Part shown: positions 1-13,021 of the stretch, in pieces | How positions within the stretch are numbered: the stretch's first letter is position 1 | How the letters are laid out: each line of letters starts with the position of its first letter | Assembly (NCBI GenBank): GCA_022494885.1 | Contig: JAGVSM010000836.1 | Span: 62,001 to 126,000, forward strand | DNA length: 64,000 nt | Origin: Micrasema longulum | Lineage: Eukaryota > Arthropoda > Insecta > Trichoptera > Brachycentridae | Direction: 5' to 3' | The notes under the pieces: generated by a model | What the model was told of the DNA's origin: nothing | Database searches by the model: none | Seen by the model: the letters and a program-made list of their open reading frames with translations, nothing else | Translations under genes and position numbers: made by a program

Positions 1-117
1 AATAAAATAAAATAGCCTTCATTAGTTAAGTATATCTTGATAAAAAAGCTTGTATTTCATGAAACCGGTCGGTAGAAAAAATATAAAAGAAGTGGGTAAA
101 AACTAAGTTGTTTTATT

Positions 118-170
118 TATTTTATCATAATGAATAACCACAAATTTAGTGCTTCAAAATAATAAAAAAA
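118..170 (+). repeat. Short dispersed repeat, ACCACAAAGTTAGTGCTT family
   Basis: This copy reads AATAACCACAAATTTAGTGC followed by TTCAAAAT. Close matches occur at 13905-13965 (+), 15385-15440 (-) and 52390-52445 (-). It is probably the terminal part of a dispersed SINE or DNA element whose body I cannot delimit. Confidence 0.5.
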
Positions 171-1848
171 AATTCTGCCTTAGTTATCTCGCCAAACTTA
201 GTCCGGTAGCTAACAATGACACATTACATTGATGTTTATCAACATATTTTTTTTTATTGTATTTATTTTGGTTCACAAACATAAGCAATACTTACGTCAC
301 TGGTATAAAAATCACAATGTTAGTATAAAAATCACAATGTTCATCAATTATACGTGAACACAACGTGTACTTACAAATAGTTATTTGCTTGTTACAAAAA
401 ATGTTACCTTACTAAGATACGAGACTATTTTATATTGTAAATTCATATGTTAACAACATTTTGTTACTATTTCAATAAAAAATATATCATACTTTATGCC
501 AATCTTTTATTGAATGGTTTCAGTACTTATTTTACACGTTGTAGAACATTAATCAATCTACCGTTGTTTAAGCATTCATATTTTTTAAATTCTTAAATTA
601 GAAGCGCTGAAACTTTAAAAATAAAATCCAATGTGTGTATGCAAAGATTTCGACGTACTTTAAAACTTTAACATACGCCGATTTTGTTACCAGCAAAGGG
701 AAGAAAAGTTATAGAAACAGCATCTTTTCTTTATAATATTTTCGGCTTTCCTTAACATAATAATATAAATCTTATATGTAAACAATAAATTTCTTTGTAG
801 CGGATAAAAATCTGTGTTTTTTCATCCCTTATAAATGGAAAAAGACGTTATAAAAAGAAAAATTACGTAATGAATTGAACCATCCTAACGTTTCTTAAAA
901 GCTTTAGATCTTTTTCATATAAGTTTATTTGAAGCTTTAACATAATATAATAATCTTATTATTGTTAAATCTCCCTCCGGGGGGCTTAGAGGCATTTCTT
1001 TACATTCATCTACCCCTAGTTTCATCCTACTGGACGCTTTACCCTGTTAGTGAATATTTTACTTTAGTGGTGAATTTTTAATTAAAATTCATGAATATCC
1101 AAGAAACACGGCCTCACTAAACGAAATGAACTATTGGGGTTTATAGTTTGCTCAAAGGCCATTGGTGTATTTTCATTAGTGTTATGTTTTAAGTTACCAA
1201 AATATAACACTCCATGATATGATTTATGGCAATAATATGGTAATAAAAAGATTGAGCCGTGAATACAATTTTTTAACAGTAATTGCTTGTTTCCGTTCCT
1301 TAAGAAAATGTAATTAATTTAAATGTCAGAGTTTTAATTTGTCAATGGTTTTTTTTATCAGATCATTAGTGTACGAAAGTTATCGTCGGAATTTGTTTCA
1401 AATTTTAAAAAACCATTTTATTCCACATAAGAGTTTAATATATTATAACACTAATAGTTTCAGATATTCTGAATTAACCATCATAAATGTAATTTTATTT
1501 AACACCAAAAAAGGGTGTATTTACAAATTAATATTTATAAGTTTATATTTACACCTGATGATACGTAATTCAAAATACCTGAAACTAAAAGTGCCATAAT
1601 TTATTAAACTCTTGTGTGATAAAAATAACAAACTTTTCAATAAATCTTAAATGTCTTTCCACAAAGTAAATGCTGAATCAATAAATAATATTATCGATGG
1701 AAATTCACTGGATATTTTTCCTATTAATAAAACGAATTAAAAAATGTATACAATCATTGTAATTTAAAAAAATAAACAAACCATCACGCTTTTTTCCTAT
1801 AAAGGTAGGCAGAGAGGATTAAACGGCATATTACTCTGCATTTGCATA

Positions 1849-2030
1849 CAGATCTCGCTCTCTACATTCATACATCCTCTCATGCACGCCCGCTGATTAT
1901 TCCAACTTTGGACATATCCGTCTTAGAGTATTTAATTATTTGGTCGTGCCATGTCTTTCTCGGTTTTCCTCGATTTCTGCATCCATCAACATTCGCATCC
2001 TAAATCTTTTTTTTAGCCATTCATACGCTG
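1849..2030 (-). mobile_element. Non-LTR retrotransposon relic, C-terminal end of the polyprotein
   Basis: Read on the minus strand with frame changes, it contains a GCRNRGKPRKTWHD-like segment, typical of the basic RGRPRKTW block near the C-terminus of several LINE reverse transcriptases. Further on come SAGVHE-like and CRERDLY-like pieces. A second copy at 14997-15210 shares the same order of segments, which supports a repeat rather than a gene. There are stops in every frame, so it is dead. The clade cannot be assigned from this fragment. Confidence 0.5.
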
Positions 2031-2153
2031 TTGTAATAAAAGCTAGATTACAACGCGTCCTGTTGCTACGGAGCGCACGGACGCGGACGGTTGGAATTCT
2101 AGACCCTCTTTGCAAAATTCAAGTATGAAATAATTTGATGGTTGATGACATTT

Positions 2154-2388
2154 CGTCGTCTATTTTCCAAAAAGGCGTATCTCAAATTTGTTGATTTTTC
2201 AGACGACTTTTTAAGAATTTGCTTGGAAAACTTTCCCCTTTGAAACTGATCTTACTGTATTTTATCGGGTTTTTAAAAATTATTTTAAGACATTATGATG
2301 CCCATTTATTCCATAAATATCATGTAATCCTTATTCAAAACTCAATTTCGACCAAAAACTAGATACGCCTTTTTGAAAGATGGACGAT
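2154..2388. mobile_element. Foldback/MITE-like element with ~29-bp inverted ends
   Basis: The left arm (2154-2182) contains CCAAAAAGGCGTATCT and the right arm (2360-2388) contains AGATACGCCTTTTTGAAAGA. They pair in inverted orientation with about five mismatches. The 235-bp span has no coding potential. This is the pattern of a non-autonomous DNA transposon; the parent superfamily is not evident. Confidence 0.55.
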
Positions 2389-2559
2389 GATTCACATAAA
2401 ATCTAGATTATCGAACGTCTTGCAACTACAAAGCTCGTGATACTGTTCTCAATTAATAAAATCTTTACCTTGAGCAAAGTAGTAAGTTTGTCGAGTGTTC
2501 ACAAAAACTAAACAATGAAAAACTAAATATTTTCAATAAATAAATATTTGTAAGTGTAA

Positions 2560-2645
2560 CTATTGTGCATGAGAGAGTGTTTGAGTATGGATGTGAGGGT
2601 GCGTATATGTAATGTGTGGATAAATGTGTATGTGACAATGTGAAA
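2560..2645 (+). repeat. TG-rich low-complexity tract
   Basis: The stretch is dominated by GTGT, GTAT and GTGA steps without a clean repeat unit. It looks like a degenerate (TG)n microsatellite. Confidence 0.5.
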
Positions 2646-4044
2646 TGTATTGAACTTTTGGAATAGTGACACCAAATAAATAATTTTATTTTAAACTTTT
2701 ACGGGGAAACCAATAACCAACCGTATGACTCATTTCACAGTATTATCACAATCCACGCAGAATGGTAAAATTAGGGTGGATAATTTATTTTATTTCTTGG
2801 TTTTATATATTTTGTTTCAACTCTCAAGTAATTAATAAGCAAAAGGAAATCGACTAGAGATTAGTCGGCCTCGCGGTTTTATAAAGGAGTTAATTTAAAA
2901 AACAAACTTCAATTCAATAAAAATCAATCCACCCTACGTTATTTTCTCGTGCCGGGTAAATTTTTACTGTAAAGCGTAAACGGCCTTTTAATCAAAGTAA
3001 AATTGTAAAGAACATCCTCAACCAAAGTCGAATTAATTTAATATGGAAAAAAAGACGATACATATTTTTATTCTAAAATTTCCAATTACCTCAGACAAAC
3101 ATATTCATATTTCGTTTCTATTTTATAAATTCGAGTTTTTCAATACTTATTATGTATAAATATATTATCAGTAAAATAAATATATATAACATCTTTGTTT
3201 TTAACTACGTAATTAACCAAAAAAAGTGGATAAAAACAAAAGTATTTCACATTTATTTTATTATAATAAATATCCACAAAATAAGGGGTTCAAATATTAA
3301 ATTTCTTTAATGTTGTCACTGATTATTCCAAATGCATGGATTTAAGTATTACTCGAACAAAAGTTTAATAGAAGAAAAATTAGTTTTTTTACTCACACAA
3401 CAATGTTACAAAGAAATTTTAAAAATTAGACAAATTGAATTTAACGTATTTATACTGTATTTTGATAGAAAACATTATATACTGTATTTTGTTTGTATAT
3501 ATAGTATTATATTTCCTGTTTCTTGAAAAAAACATTATTGTGTATTGTTACGTATAATGGGGGATGACGTCATTTAATTATAGCCTTTCTATTTTCGAAA
3601 AATGAATATTCCTAAAATTCCGTAGGTATAAAAAAAATTACGAATATTATGTTTAACTTCTTTCTTCAGTATTTTATATTCCTGACTGTATTTTTTTTTA
3701 TCATATTATATTATAACATACATTTCCATTATTTTGTGGATTTTTCGTTTCCTAATATCCATAAAACATTTATTTATTACTAGAAAAAAACATTTAATCC
3801 TTTCAGACTGGTGTTCATTTAAATAAATACTAGAATTAAAAATTTATTTGGCGGCGAGTTTATTTTTCAATTACTGATATCCCTAATTTTTTTTTTCGTA
3901 AGTTGGTATTTAAGCATTACATAGAAAAGTGTGTTTTTAGTTGACATCTGACTTGGTTTGTTTAGGAGCGAATTTCTGTCGACCTTGTCAATTATATTTT
4001 AAGAATGTTTCACTTTTATTAACTATCAAATAAAAATTTGTACG

Positions 4045-4265
4045 CCTAGAGGTTAAACGAGCAGTGCGTTTGGCTACCATGTAAGATTTCTTGGGTTCAA
4101 TTCCCGATACAATTGACTAGTTAACAGTATAATATTTTATAGTCCTAGGCCGGGAACCTGGAGCATTCAACTCACCTTGTCTTTATGTAACTATTTAAAG
4201 ATACGCTGCGTTTATTGGACTGAAGCAGTACCCTACGCACCATTAGGTGTGGAATGATGAAACAC
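4045..4265 (+). mobile_element. tRNA-derived SINE
   Basis: A Pol III B-box match, GGTTCAATTCC, lies at 4094-4104, about 40 bp after an A-box-like segment. It is followed by a non-tRNA body ending near a GATGATGAAACAC segment. The head resembles, in inverted orientation, the one at 52853-52912, and the layout matches the copies at 34465 and 35050. The sequence does not fold as a full tRNA, so I call it a SINE rather than a tRNA gene. Confidence 0.55.
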
Positions 4266-4410
4266 ACTTTTGTATAATAAACACATCGATGGCACAGTTC
4301 CATACAGAGATATTTATAAATGACTAGTATTTAGTAATGGCTAACCAAAGTTTTGACAGATCGTTGAAGTTGGTTTGTAACTAATAATTATTTTTATCGC
4401 CTAAAGGGCC

Positions 4411-4566
4411 TTATAAACCTGGTATAAAGTTTCGCCTAGGTATAGTGGTAAAATTAGGATGGGAATACCATCATTATTCTATCACCAAAATAAGGATGGT
4501 ATTTCCATCCTTAAGTTGCCACAATGCCTAACTTTACAAAGGCGTAACTTTACACCAGGTTTATAA
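4411..4566. mobile_element. Palindromic MITE with TTATAAACCTGGT ends
   Basis: The 156-bp element starts TTATAAACCTGGTATAAAGT and ends ACTTTACACCAGGTTTATAA, an inverted repeat. The arms pair further inward through a GATGGGAATACCATC/GATGGTATTTCCATC segment. The TTATAA at each end could be target duplication or part of the TIR. A diverged piece of the same family lies at 16895-16945. Confidence 0.65.
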
Positions 4567-5377
4567 GTAAAACTCTAAATGAAATAAATATGTATATATT
4601 TATGTGCAAAATGGTTACTAGTTTTAGTTTTCAAGTTGCTATGCAAATTATCACAAAGTTTTGATTAGTCATTGAGCGGAGAGATTGATAAGTTTATTTA
4701 TTTCCATCAGAAAATATCTGTCTAACAAAAGAATACCAAAAGTTTTTAAGGCTTACACCTTTGCAGAATGGAAAATGTTTTTTTTTTTTAATTTAATGAA
4801 TAGTATAACTCAAAACTAAAAATTTCTGACTTATTCTTCTATTGAACTGAGCCATCGACACGTTTTTTTAACTTTGTCATTTATTTTCTGTTTGAGACCC
4901 AGTTTTAATTGAAATATTAATTTCCAAAATTCTCAAATACATCAAATTAAATTATCAATAATTGTCAAAAATATTTTCAACATATTCAATATTTTCAACA
5001 CATTTTAAGGGTAACGGCAAAAACGAGCTAATTAACGAAGAAAGACTTTAAACCTTATTTGTAGGACACTGGTGTTCACGTTTTGCGTTTTATGTTGTAT
5101 ATATGTTTTCAATTTATTTAAAACATATTTATACATACAACCTTTTTTTTATATTTTAAACCCCTATCTTGAACATACAAAAATGATATTGTTGCAGCGA
5201 TCGTTGCATTTTGACTTTTTGTGTTCCAAACTCGACCCCATATTTATTTCATGTTTTATAAGATAAGGAACTGAATTTTATTATTGATAATAATTAAATT
5301 CCATTGAACTCATTCAGGAGAAAAAAATGCCGTCAATATCTCTAAAATCGATAAAAATCAAGTAAGGGTCTAGACAC

Positions 5378-5670
5378 ATCACCGCGGCGCGACGCCGTGC
5401 CGCGGCACGTGCCGTGTACGATACGCCGCGCCGCGCCGGCTCACGGCGCACCCGCTCGGCAGTTGATGTTTATCAAAATATTCTTATTACGGTTCGTACT
5501 CAAATGTGCGGGTTTTGTCTAGATTTGGACCGCGAAAGGCGTATTCTTCTCTTGTTATTAAGAATACGTCTTTCGCGGTCCATATCTAGACAGAAACTGC
5601 AAGTTTGAGTACGAACCGTAATACGAATGTTTTGAGAAACATAAACTGCCGAGCGGGTGCGCCGTGAGCC
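5378..5670. mobile_element. GC-rich near-perfect foldback hairpin element
   Basis: The left arm starts at 5438 (GGCTCACGGCGCACCCGCTC) and the right arm ends at 5670 with its reverse complement. The arms are about 110 bp long around a ~14-bp spacer, with few mismatches. As a result the two strands encode nearly the same peptide. A further GC-rich, locally palindromic block (5378-5437, with CGTGCCGCGGCACG) lies outside the left arm and has no partner on the right, so one end is probably lost. Base composition differs sharply from the AT-rich surroundings. Confidence 0.7.
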
Positions 5671-5940
5671 CTTAGCCCGTTTTAGCCGTATACCCTTTAT
5701 TTGCTTAGCATTCACCATACTGACTAGAACACTTTGAACATAGATGTAACATTAATCATACTGACTTTTACCTGTGTAATATTGTTGTATCACCATTCAC
5801 ATATACATATGTATGTTTCCCACACACGCACAACACGTGTCCATACACGAAGCAGGCCAGGGACACAGTACGTACACACACATGTACATGAGCTCTACTA
5901 ACACCATGGCCTCTCCTAAATATTATACGTAGAGTATTTA

Positions 5941-6345
5941 CTACATACATAATCTATTTAATAATTTATTTAAAAATCTTAGTACAAAAACCAAAGGCTA
6001 GTAGAGTTTTCTTAGAAACAAAAGACGTAGTAATCATTAGTTCAATTAGCTTCTTTGTCCATTTTTTTTCATAAATATTTTTTTTATCTTTTATTAGCTT
6101 CCTTAATTCATTAAGAATTAAAGTTTTCTATTGAAAGATTCAAATAAATTACTACATACATAATCAACTTAATAATTCATGTATAAATTATAGTACAAAA
6201 ACCAAAGGCTAGTAGAGTTTCTTTAGAATCAAAAAACGTAGTAAACGTGAGTTAAATTTGCTTCTTTGTACATTTTTGCCATGAATATGTTTCCTGCATT
6301 ATAAAGTTACTTGATTTTATAAGAATTAGACGTTTTATTTTATTG
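5941..6345. repeat. Tandem duplication, 211-bp period, two copies
   Basis: CTACATACATAATC begins at 5941 and again at 6152. Each copy continues with AGTACAAAAACCAAAGGCTA and then a GCTTCTTTGT segment. The copies differ by scattered substitutions and small indels, so the duplication is not recent. Nothing coding is visible. Confidence 0.75.
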
Positions 6346-6904
6346 AAATCTTTTATTTTCAATTTTTCATTTTATATTTCTTTAATCGGAAATTCGATAT
6401 TGTTTTATCTTTGAGTTAATATAAAACGTCGATCAAAGGTATTTTTAGTATGGATAGTATTTAACATATATCTTCATAATACAATAAATAGACATTATTT
6501 AATTTAATCCAGTTATTGAGACTTGTATAAATTAATAATAATTATTATTTTATTTAAGTTTCCATAACAATTTATTTATAATTAAATATATATTATTTTA
6601 AACACGTATGCACATTTTTATTAAACATTACTGCGATCATATTTTTGTTAATGAATTTTTAACAAGTTACATAGAAATATCTTTTTTTAAAATTATATTT
6701 TAATCAATATATAATCTAATCAAAATACATTTTTTTCAAGTTAATTTGGCTTAATTTTTATTTCAAATGCTTAGTTACTTAACCCGTTGTTTTTTAAACG
6801 AGATACAACTTTTAATTGGGATAAAAGAAGCAAATTAATATTTGTTGTATTAAGTTTGTTTTTTTTGTGTTAAAAATAGTAATAAAACACATCCATTTTT
6901 TTTA

Positions 6905-7390
6905 TGTACTTCACGAATGTCTTTCGCAACAAGCAGTTATGAAGTACATTCTGTCATTCTAATTTTCAGCTTCTTTTACCATTGCCGTTCGGCGTTATTT
7001 CCGAAATTGTACGTGTTATATTGGCTTTCAATGCTTCAAGAGTTGTTGGTTTGTTTCAATAGACCTTGGACTTAACGTGCCTATTCCTATAGGAAATAAT
7101 CCAACGGCGTCAAATCAGAGAAACGTTGAGGCCAGTTAACAGAACCATCACCGGAAATAATGTTGTCGCCTAACTTGCCACGCAGTCAATTCATGATTTT
7201 ACGAAGAGGCCAAACTGGTGAACTGGACACTGGTTTTTAGAGTAAATTTTCACCATTTTCAAACATCGTTCAAGTCTAAGGCATTTCAATACCAATTTGA
7301 GTATTGTTTCGGGGAACAAATGTAAAGGAAGCTATCATTAGTTTGTCAAAGGCAGCATTACCAATCGAAAGTTCTATCACGACAAAAAAA
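6905..7390 (-). pseudogene. Degraded DDE transposase relic (C-terminal part)
   Basis: On the minus strand, around 7060-7180, the sequence reads through frame changes as GDNIISGDGSVNWPQRFSDL followed by TPLDYFL. This is the motif around the last catalytic acidic residue in mariner-like DDE transposases (WPxRSxDLTPLDYFLWG). It is followed by KSKVY and KPTTLEALKANI, also typical of the family. Further upstream, to about 7390, is a weak transposase-like translation. Frameshifts and stops (for example directly after DYFL) make it non-functional. I see no terminal inverted repeats. Confidence 0.55.
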
Positions 7391-9529
7391 CACCAATTAT
7401 ATTATTATTCCGAAGTATTTATAGATATTCTACGAATAATTTCGGAGGTAAAATTTGAAATAAGATAGGTACTTACGAGTAGTTGTGCTTAGCTATATAA
7501 ATATCATATACACATTATACTCAAAAACTTAACGTTAGTAGTTTAGAAAGTGTATTATTAGAAAAGTATTTCACTTATAATATAATGCCGAGTAAAACCA
7601 CAAAATTATCTTTCGTAAATTAATTAAAAATACATTACTACAACTTACACTGATCAATAAAATATCAAACAGTTTACATAGAAATATACTGGCAAAATTC
7701 AGGCAATTTACTTAGTTTTTCAAATCAATCAACTCATTTTTCTAATAGAAGCATTTCAAAACAACAATCGAGTGAATTTATTACGTGTTGTTTATTATTA
7801 GGTAAAAGGTGATTATATAGAAAATCATTTTAAAGCAAAATAAGTGGTGTTTAGAGAGAATATTTTATTTTTATTAATGTAATTGCGAGTTAGTACAAAT
7901 GGCTTTATTCGTCTGGTAAATTAACAGGCTTTTAGTTGGATCAAATTCCAGAAATATGTCCTTTATCAACCCTTAATCCATAAATGTGGAATGCTGTCTT
8001 TATGTCTCCTTCTATCTACATTATTGTCTCACTCACATTTATTTTGCCTTGAATGTTCTGCCCATATGTCTATAACTTTCTTATGTATCCAGTGTAAGAA
8101 ATATACTGACATAAATAATATATTTATGTACCTTTATTATATGTAAACCTTGACCATATCTATTTTAAGTCATCCATCATTGTTGCATGTATTTTCCAGC
8201 TTTCTATTGGTTTACTTGTCAATGTATTATAAAAAATCACAAGTGCATTTGTTAATACTATTTGTGAGCACTTTTTAAAACCCCTTCTGTCCAATTTTTA
8301 AAAATCTTGATGTACCTTACCTACCACTTTACAAAATCAGAACCCCTACTACAATATACTTTGGTTTTATTTATAATTTATTTTTTGTACTTTTTATTTA
8401 TTTTCTCTGTTTTTACTTGTCTAACACATTTAAATGGCGCACACACTTTGTACTCAAACATTTTATACCTGTTGTTTTAATGTTTCTTTTGTCTTTGTAA
8501 CATTACATAGTTTTCTTCACTGAACAACATTACACTAGGTACTTGAACATCATCCGATTTGTCCCTCGCGGAAGTCCGTTTGTCTATCAATTGTCCAAAA
8601 GTCCAGTAGAAAGCTCTTCATAAATCCATATCTCTCGTCCGTCCGTCCGAATCAAATCGTGTAGCTGCCAAAACTTCTCATGCAAAGAATAAACCATGTA
8701 AACGAAATAAATTAAACTGCTATTTCCCAAATCTATTCAATCCGATCTTATTTAAACCTTTGGTCAGTCTCAATTTTGAAAAATTATTTCGAACCATGTT
8801 TCATTCTTCTATATGTAGTGTGCATGCATCAAACAAACATTTTATATTCTACTAACTTGAATGTTTTCCCTCTCCAGCCTCTAATTACCTTCGTTTTAGA
8901 AGTAATCCAGACAGGTAATATATGCCCATTTTTATCAATGACAATCTACTCGGTCCATCGATCAGCAAGTAAGCGAAAATGTACTTTTTTATTACTAATA
9001 AAAGCTTCAAATATATTTTATGAAAATATGTTTTGTTCAACTGTTAACACGCTTAGAAATTACTCGTAATATTATTGTTCAGAAAACTGACATTCAGTAA
9101 AATTATATCAATTAAGTAGGTTATTTAGAAACATTAAAATCGAAAAACCCCGTTTTGAACAGTTATAATTTTTTTAACATAAATATCAATTATAAAAATC
9201 AGTATCCAATACAACCATTTTTTAATATAACTCCAAAGGCAGGAGTTTTCCGATTTAATGTCAAGTAATTTCATGAATTTCGCTTTAAAATATTTGAGAA
9301 ATCTCATTTATTTATTGCTTCGAAAGCTTCCAGTTAATTTAACTAATAATGATTGTTTTATCAGAAATGATTTGTTGGCCCTTAAACTCTGTAGATTTTA
9401 TTTAATTGTTTGAAAAATTTTGAGTCTTGGAAGTTTTCTAGCAAGTAGTGACATGTCCTCGTCCAATCACCCCTTCCCCCGGCAACTCCTGAACTATTCA
9501 CTACCCCTGACTCTCAGTGTGCTTCGCAG

Positions 9530-9650
9530 GGGCTGCGGAGAAGTCTTCAAAGCACGGAGCTGAAGATAAGGCCTTATCCATCATCAACGCCATGAAGGAA
9601 CGTATGAAGCTTAGAGAAAGAGACATGCCAGAAATATTTGAACTAATCAG
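9530..9650 (+). CDS. unc-13: unc-13 exon: C1-C2B linker, first visible exon
   Basis: Unc-13/Munc13 primes synaptic vesicles at the presynaptic active zone by opening syntaxin for SNARE assembly. This exon encodes 39 full codons beginning [20 protein letters not shown] and ending MPEIFELI. That segment lies just after the diacylglycerol-binding C1 domain in the family and is strongly conserved from nematodes to mammals. Boundaries come from a pyrimidine-rich acceptor ending CGCAG at 9529 and a GTATGA donor at 9651. The exon enters with two bases of a split codon (GG, giving arginine with an upstream A or C) and leaves with AG. The G that starts either downstream alternative exon completes an arginine codon. 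The preceding exon is outside the window. No stops or frameshifts are present. Confidence 0.93.
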
Positions 9651-10876
9651 GTATGATAATTTAAAACAATTAAAACGACGACTCCGTGTATTCATTCGAT
9701 GTGATTCTCATAAAACATCTACTGGATTCTATCAACTTATATTTTTTGTAGAACACCTTCTTTTAATAAAATAATATACGTTTTAGATGTTGTTTTAAAT
9801 TGGAAAAATATTTTTTTTATAAATTATTTCAAACTTTATTTACTTTAATCGATTTTGGCGTAATTCAAATCGAATCACCATATTTTGATAGTCCAAAAAG
9901 TAAAAGTTTTGTTTTTTTTTACCAAAATAGACGTAAGAAACTTGAGCATATATAAAACTACTAACTGTTGGGTTTCACATAAGATTGAGGTATAAATATA
10001 TATTTTTTGCACGAGTAATATGGTTAAATACCAGTCTCTTTGCATGCTTTTAAGGACATCATAAATATAAATATAAAGTTAACTATGACTTTTATATTTT
10101 TGAACAAATGTAGATAATACGGTTACCAAGTATTCAATGAATCGTATACAGTTTTAAAATCTTTCGACTTATTTTTATTTTGTGAGATGGGATAAAAAAT
10201 AACATTAAAAATATGAATTTATGCCACCTTACTCATACTTGCAAAATAATCAACCAAAATAGTAGTCATACATTGTAAGATATAGTAAAACCAAGATGTT
10301 CATTTCAACTTAACTAACGCGTTGTGTAATAAATTCCGGTCTGAATAATTGGTTGCCTACTTTGGTTTTGCTACTGTAGAATAATATTTTTGACCTCAAT
10401 CCGTTGGCCTGTAATGCCAATACATATCAATATTTAATGAGTAAACAGAATTTGTTACCATTTCGTAGAGGGTGTAATATATGTTTGTGAATTAATTCTC
10501 AGCTCTTCGCCATACTTAGAATGAACATTAACATTTCAGTAAAAATGTTAAGCCGTGCAGTAGAATGGAGTCACGAGTATACTTTAATCCATGTGTTTTT
10601 ATTGATTTAGATATTTTATTTAAAAACATTATTATCGAGTGCTTTTAATGTATTTTATTTAATAAAAATATCATACGCATAAAATATTTATAATTTGATG
10701 AAACATTGAGAAACGCCTACCAAATCACATAAACGTGAAATATTATGAAAAGTGGATTGAAATGAATTACCAAACATTGTTGTATTTTTAACTAGGGTCA
10801 ATCAGAGATAGTCTGAATTAATAACTGTTTTTTTTTTTTTACAAGAAATAGTATAACTATAATGAATTACTGGTTT

Positions 10877-11105
10877 CCTAGTTAATGAGATAATTAAGGC
10901 AGATAAATCTCATCCACGTTAATAATGGTTTTAGCTTTTTTATCACACAAAAGTCAAAAAATGGAAGAGTTAGGAAAATTTGACGCATTTTCCACATGTT
11001 CCCAACTTTTTCTGACTTTTTTAAAGAAGTGAAAAATCTTAATTCTTTATTGATGTGGGTGAGATTCCTCTAGGTGAATTATTCCACTTGCTAGGCAACA
11101 AGTAA
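10877..11105. mobile_element. Foldback pair of the GCCTAG...CTCACCC repeat family
   Basis: The left arm (10877-10945, with AAATCTCATCCACGTTAATA) and the right arm (11030-11105, with TTATTGATGTGGGTGAGATT) are inverted copies of one segment. The same segment recurs at about 33230-33310, 40700-40770 and 47840-47920. A spacer of about 85 bp separates the arms. Confidence 0.55.
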
Positions 11106-11669
11106 TTCTGTGGCTTCGATTTAAAAGGCCTAATGTCAGGTTTCATTATTTTCAATTAAACCTTTTTTTCGAGGGTCGATGACAATTTTAAAAAAATGTA
11201 TATTCAACTATTTTACATTCACATGCATGTAGTAATGTTTTTTTCTTAATATTCGTTATCAAATCAGTCAAATGGTTCATTATAACGCCACAAAAAGGCT
11301 GAAAAATTACTCATCTGGAATAATTTTCTTTTAGATTCAAGCTACAGAGTTCTTAGGTATCATCAACTATATCTTATTGATGTGGCTTCCCTATAAATAT
11401 TTATATATTTTTCAAGACTATTTTTTTTTCCGATCCTATATAATATTATAGTTATATATATAGTTCATATACTCGCTATGTATGTCTGAGTGAACTAATT
11501 ATTTGTCCCAAAGGAACACAGGACTTTTGGTTCCATGGAGTTGGGACTTACGTCTAAAAAAACATGTAATAAACTGTTTATAAATAAATAATCAATAACT
11601 TACTTTAATTTATTTTGTTTTTTATTTTTGTTTGTTTTTATTTTTATTATTTAATTGTATTATAAAACG

Positions 11670-12640
11670 ATTTTCAAATGGTTCCAAAATTACTTAACTG
11701 GCAGATCATTGGCAGTTAAAAATTGTGGCACCACATCTAGTAACGTTGAGGCGACTAGTGGAGTCCCGCAAGGATCCCGTTTGGGTCCGATACTTTTTAA
11801 CATATTTCATATTTAGGCGTCGAAGTTTTGTTGTTTGCTGACCACATGAAAATTTTCAGAGGTTTTCATACTATTGATGATTGTATTACTATCCAACCTT
11901 ACTTTAAAAACTGTTTTCGGGGTGCTCAAAAAAATAAACTCCAACTCAATATTAAGAAATGCCAAATCACGAGATTTCATAGGACTCAGTATCCAATAAT
12001 GTTCAATTACTCTATTGGGAATTCTAAACTGGTCTTCATTTTCGCAATACGTAATTTAGGTGTTATTTTCGATATCAAATTATCGTTTTTCAATCACATT
12101 TAATAGCATTAGTAATAAACCACTGAAACTGTTAGGTTTCATAATCAGAACCACTAAAAATTTCAAAGATATTGGTACACTTAAAAAAATGTATACGTCA
12201 CTTGGGCGCATTATAACTCTGAGATACGTCACTTGTTAAAAGCATTTTCAACTCAAGCAACTCTACAATCTGGGCTCCTCGTTTTTCTAGGCACCAATAT
12301 TGTATTGAAAAGGTTCAAAATTAATTTTTGCGATTTAATAATTTTACATTAGGTGTTGGTACCGAATTTTAACACTAAGCGGTATAAGAATTATAATAGA
12401 TTAACTTAATTTATACAAAAGAATTCATTCCATGTTTGGCACCCCTGCGATTTTATCACGTATTAATTTCAATGTACCAAAAAGGACAATCTGGCAAACC
12501 TACTAATACTGTGGCAACAATACTTCGACTTCATATGGTCAAATGCAGTCATTAATAGACTTCACACTATAGGCAATAAGTACTAAGATATTAGTGACTC
12601 TTTGCATATGAAGCTTAGTACATACAGGGTGGCCCTTCTC
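11670..12640 (+). mobile_element. Jockey/CR1-like non-LTR retrotransposon relic (reverse transcriptase)
   Basis: The frame reads GVPQGSRLGPILFN, a reverse transcriptase motif. It continues with LLFADHMKIFRGFHTIDDCI, where the FADD catalytic box has become FADH. Then come NKLQLNIKKCQITRFHRT and a NLGVIFDIKLSFFNHI thumb segment. Downstream, with frame changes, pieces such as LLGFII, IWAP and LHMKLSTYRVALLL continue the C-terminal region to about 12640. Loss of the second catalytic Asp plus multiple stops and frameshifts make it dead. It sits in the unc-13 intron in the sense orientation. Confidence 0.8.
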
Positions 12641-13021
12641 CTGTATTTCATGGGTAGGAAAAGCTAGTACTAGTTGTTTAAATTTCTTTACTATTTACCT
12701 AAGTAATAGTTTTAAAAAATAATATTTGAATTTTTTTATCGTTTAGTCTGATTCAAAATTGTTTTAATTTCTTAATGAATTTTTATTGTTTTCTTAGTTT
12801 TTTTTACAGGCTCAAAATATTTCTATTACGAAATTATATTTTTTTATAAATATTTATATAACTGGTAATATAAGTTTTATATTATTTATCTTATCAGGCT
12901 TCTTAATTTGTAAATAACTGTTTCGTATAATTTGTTTTAAATTCTATATATTACTGATAATTTTACTTCCTTTTACTTTTATTCATAAAAAAAACATTTA
13001 TTGAGATTCAATTACATGACA

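Larger units (their letters stand above)
1..9529 (+). other. Intronic sequence upstream of the first visible unc-13 exon
   Basis: No convincing host exon is visible on either strand. I looked for the zinc-chelating C1 domain that precedes this exon in Unc-13 proteins and did not find it, so it should lie left of the window. The stretch holds repeats listed separately: a LINE C-terminal relic, foldback elements, a SINE, a 211-bp tandem duplication and a DDE transposase relic. The remaining segments (about 170-1840, 2650-4040, 4570-5370, 6350-6900, 7400-9500) show only AT-rich sequence without coding potential. A pyrimidine-rich tract precedes the AG at 9528-9529. Confidence 0.75.

Noticed and set aside
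1339..1599. 86-codon + strand frame
   Set aside because: Rich in Ile, Leu, Tyr, Phe and Asn, as expected of random AT-rich sequence; no domain or splice context.
5414..5718. Two similar small proteins encoded on opposite strands
   Set aside because: The similarity is a direct consequence of the palindromic foldback element, not of two genes.
9501..9695. 64-codon minus-strand frame over the first unc-13 exon
   Set aside because: Antisense shadow of the conserved exon.
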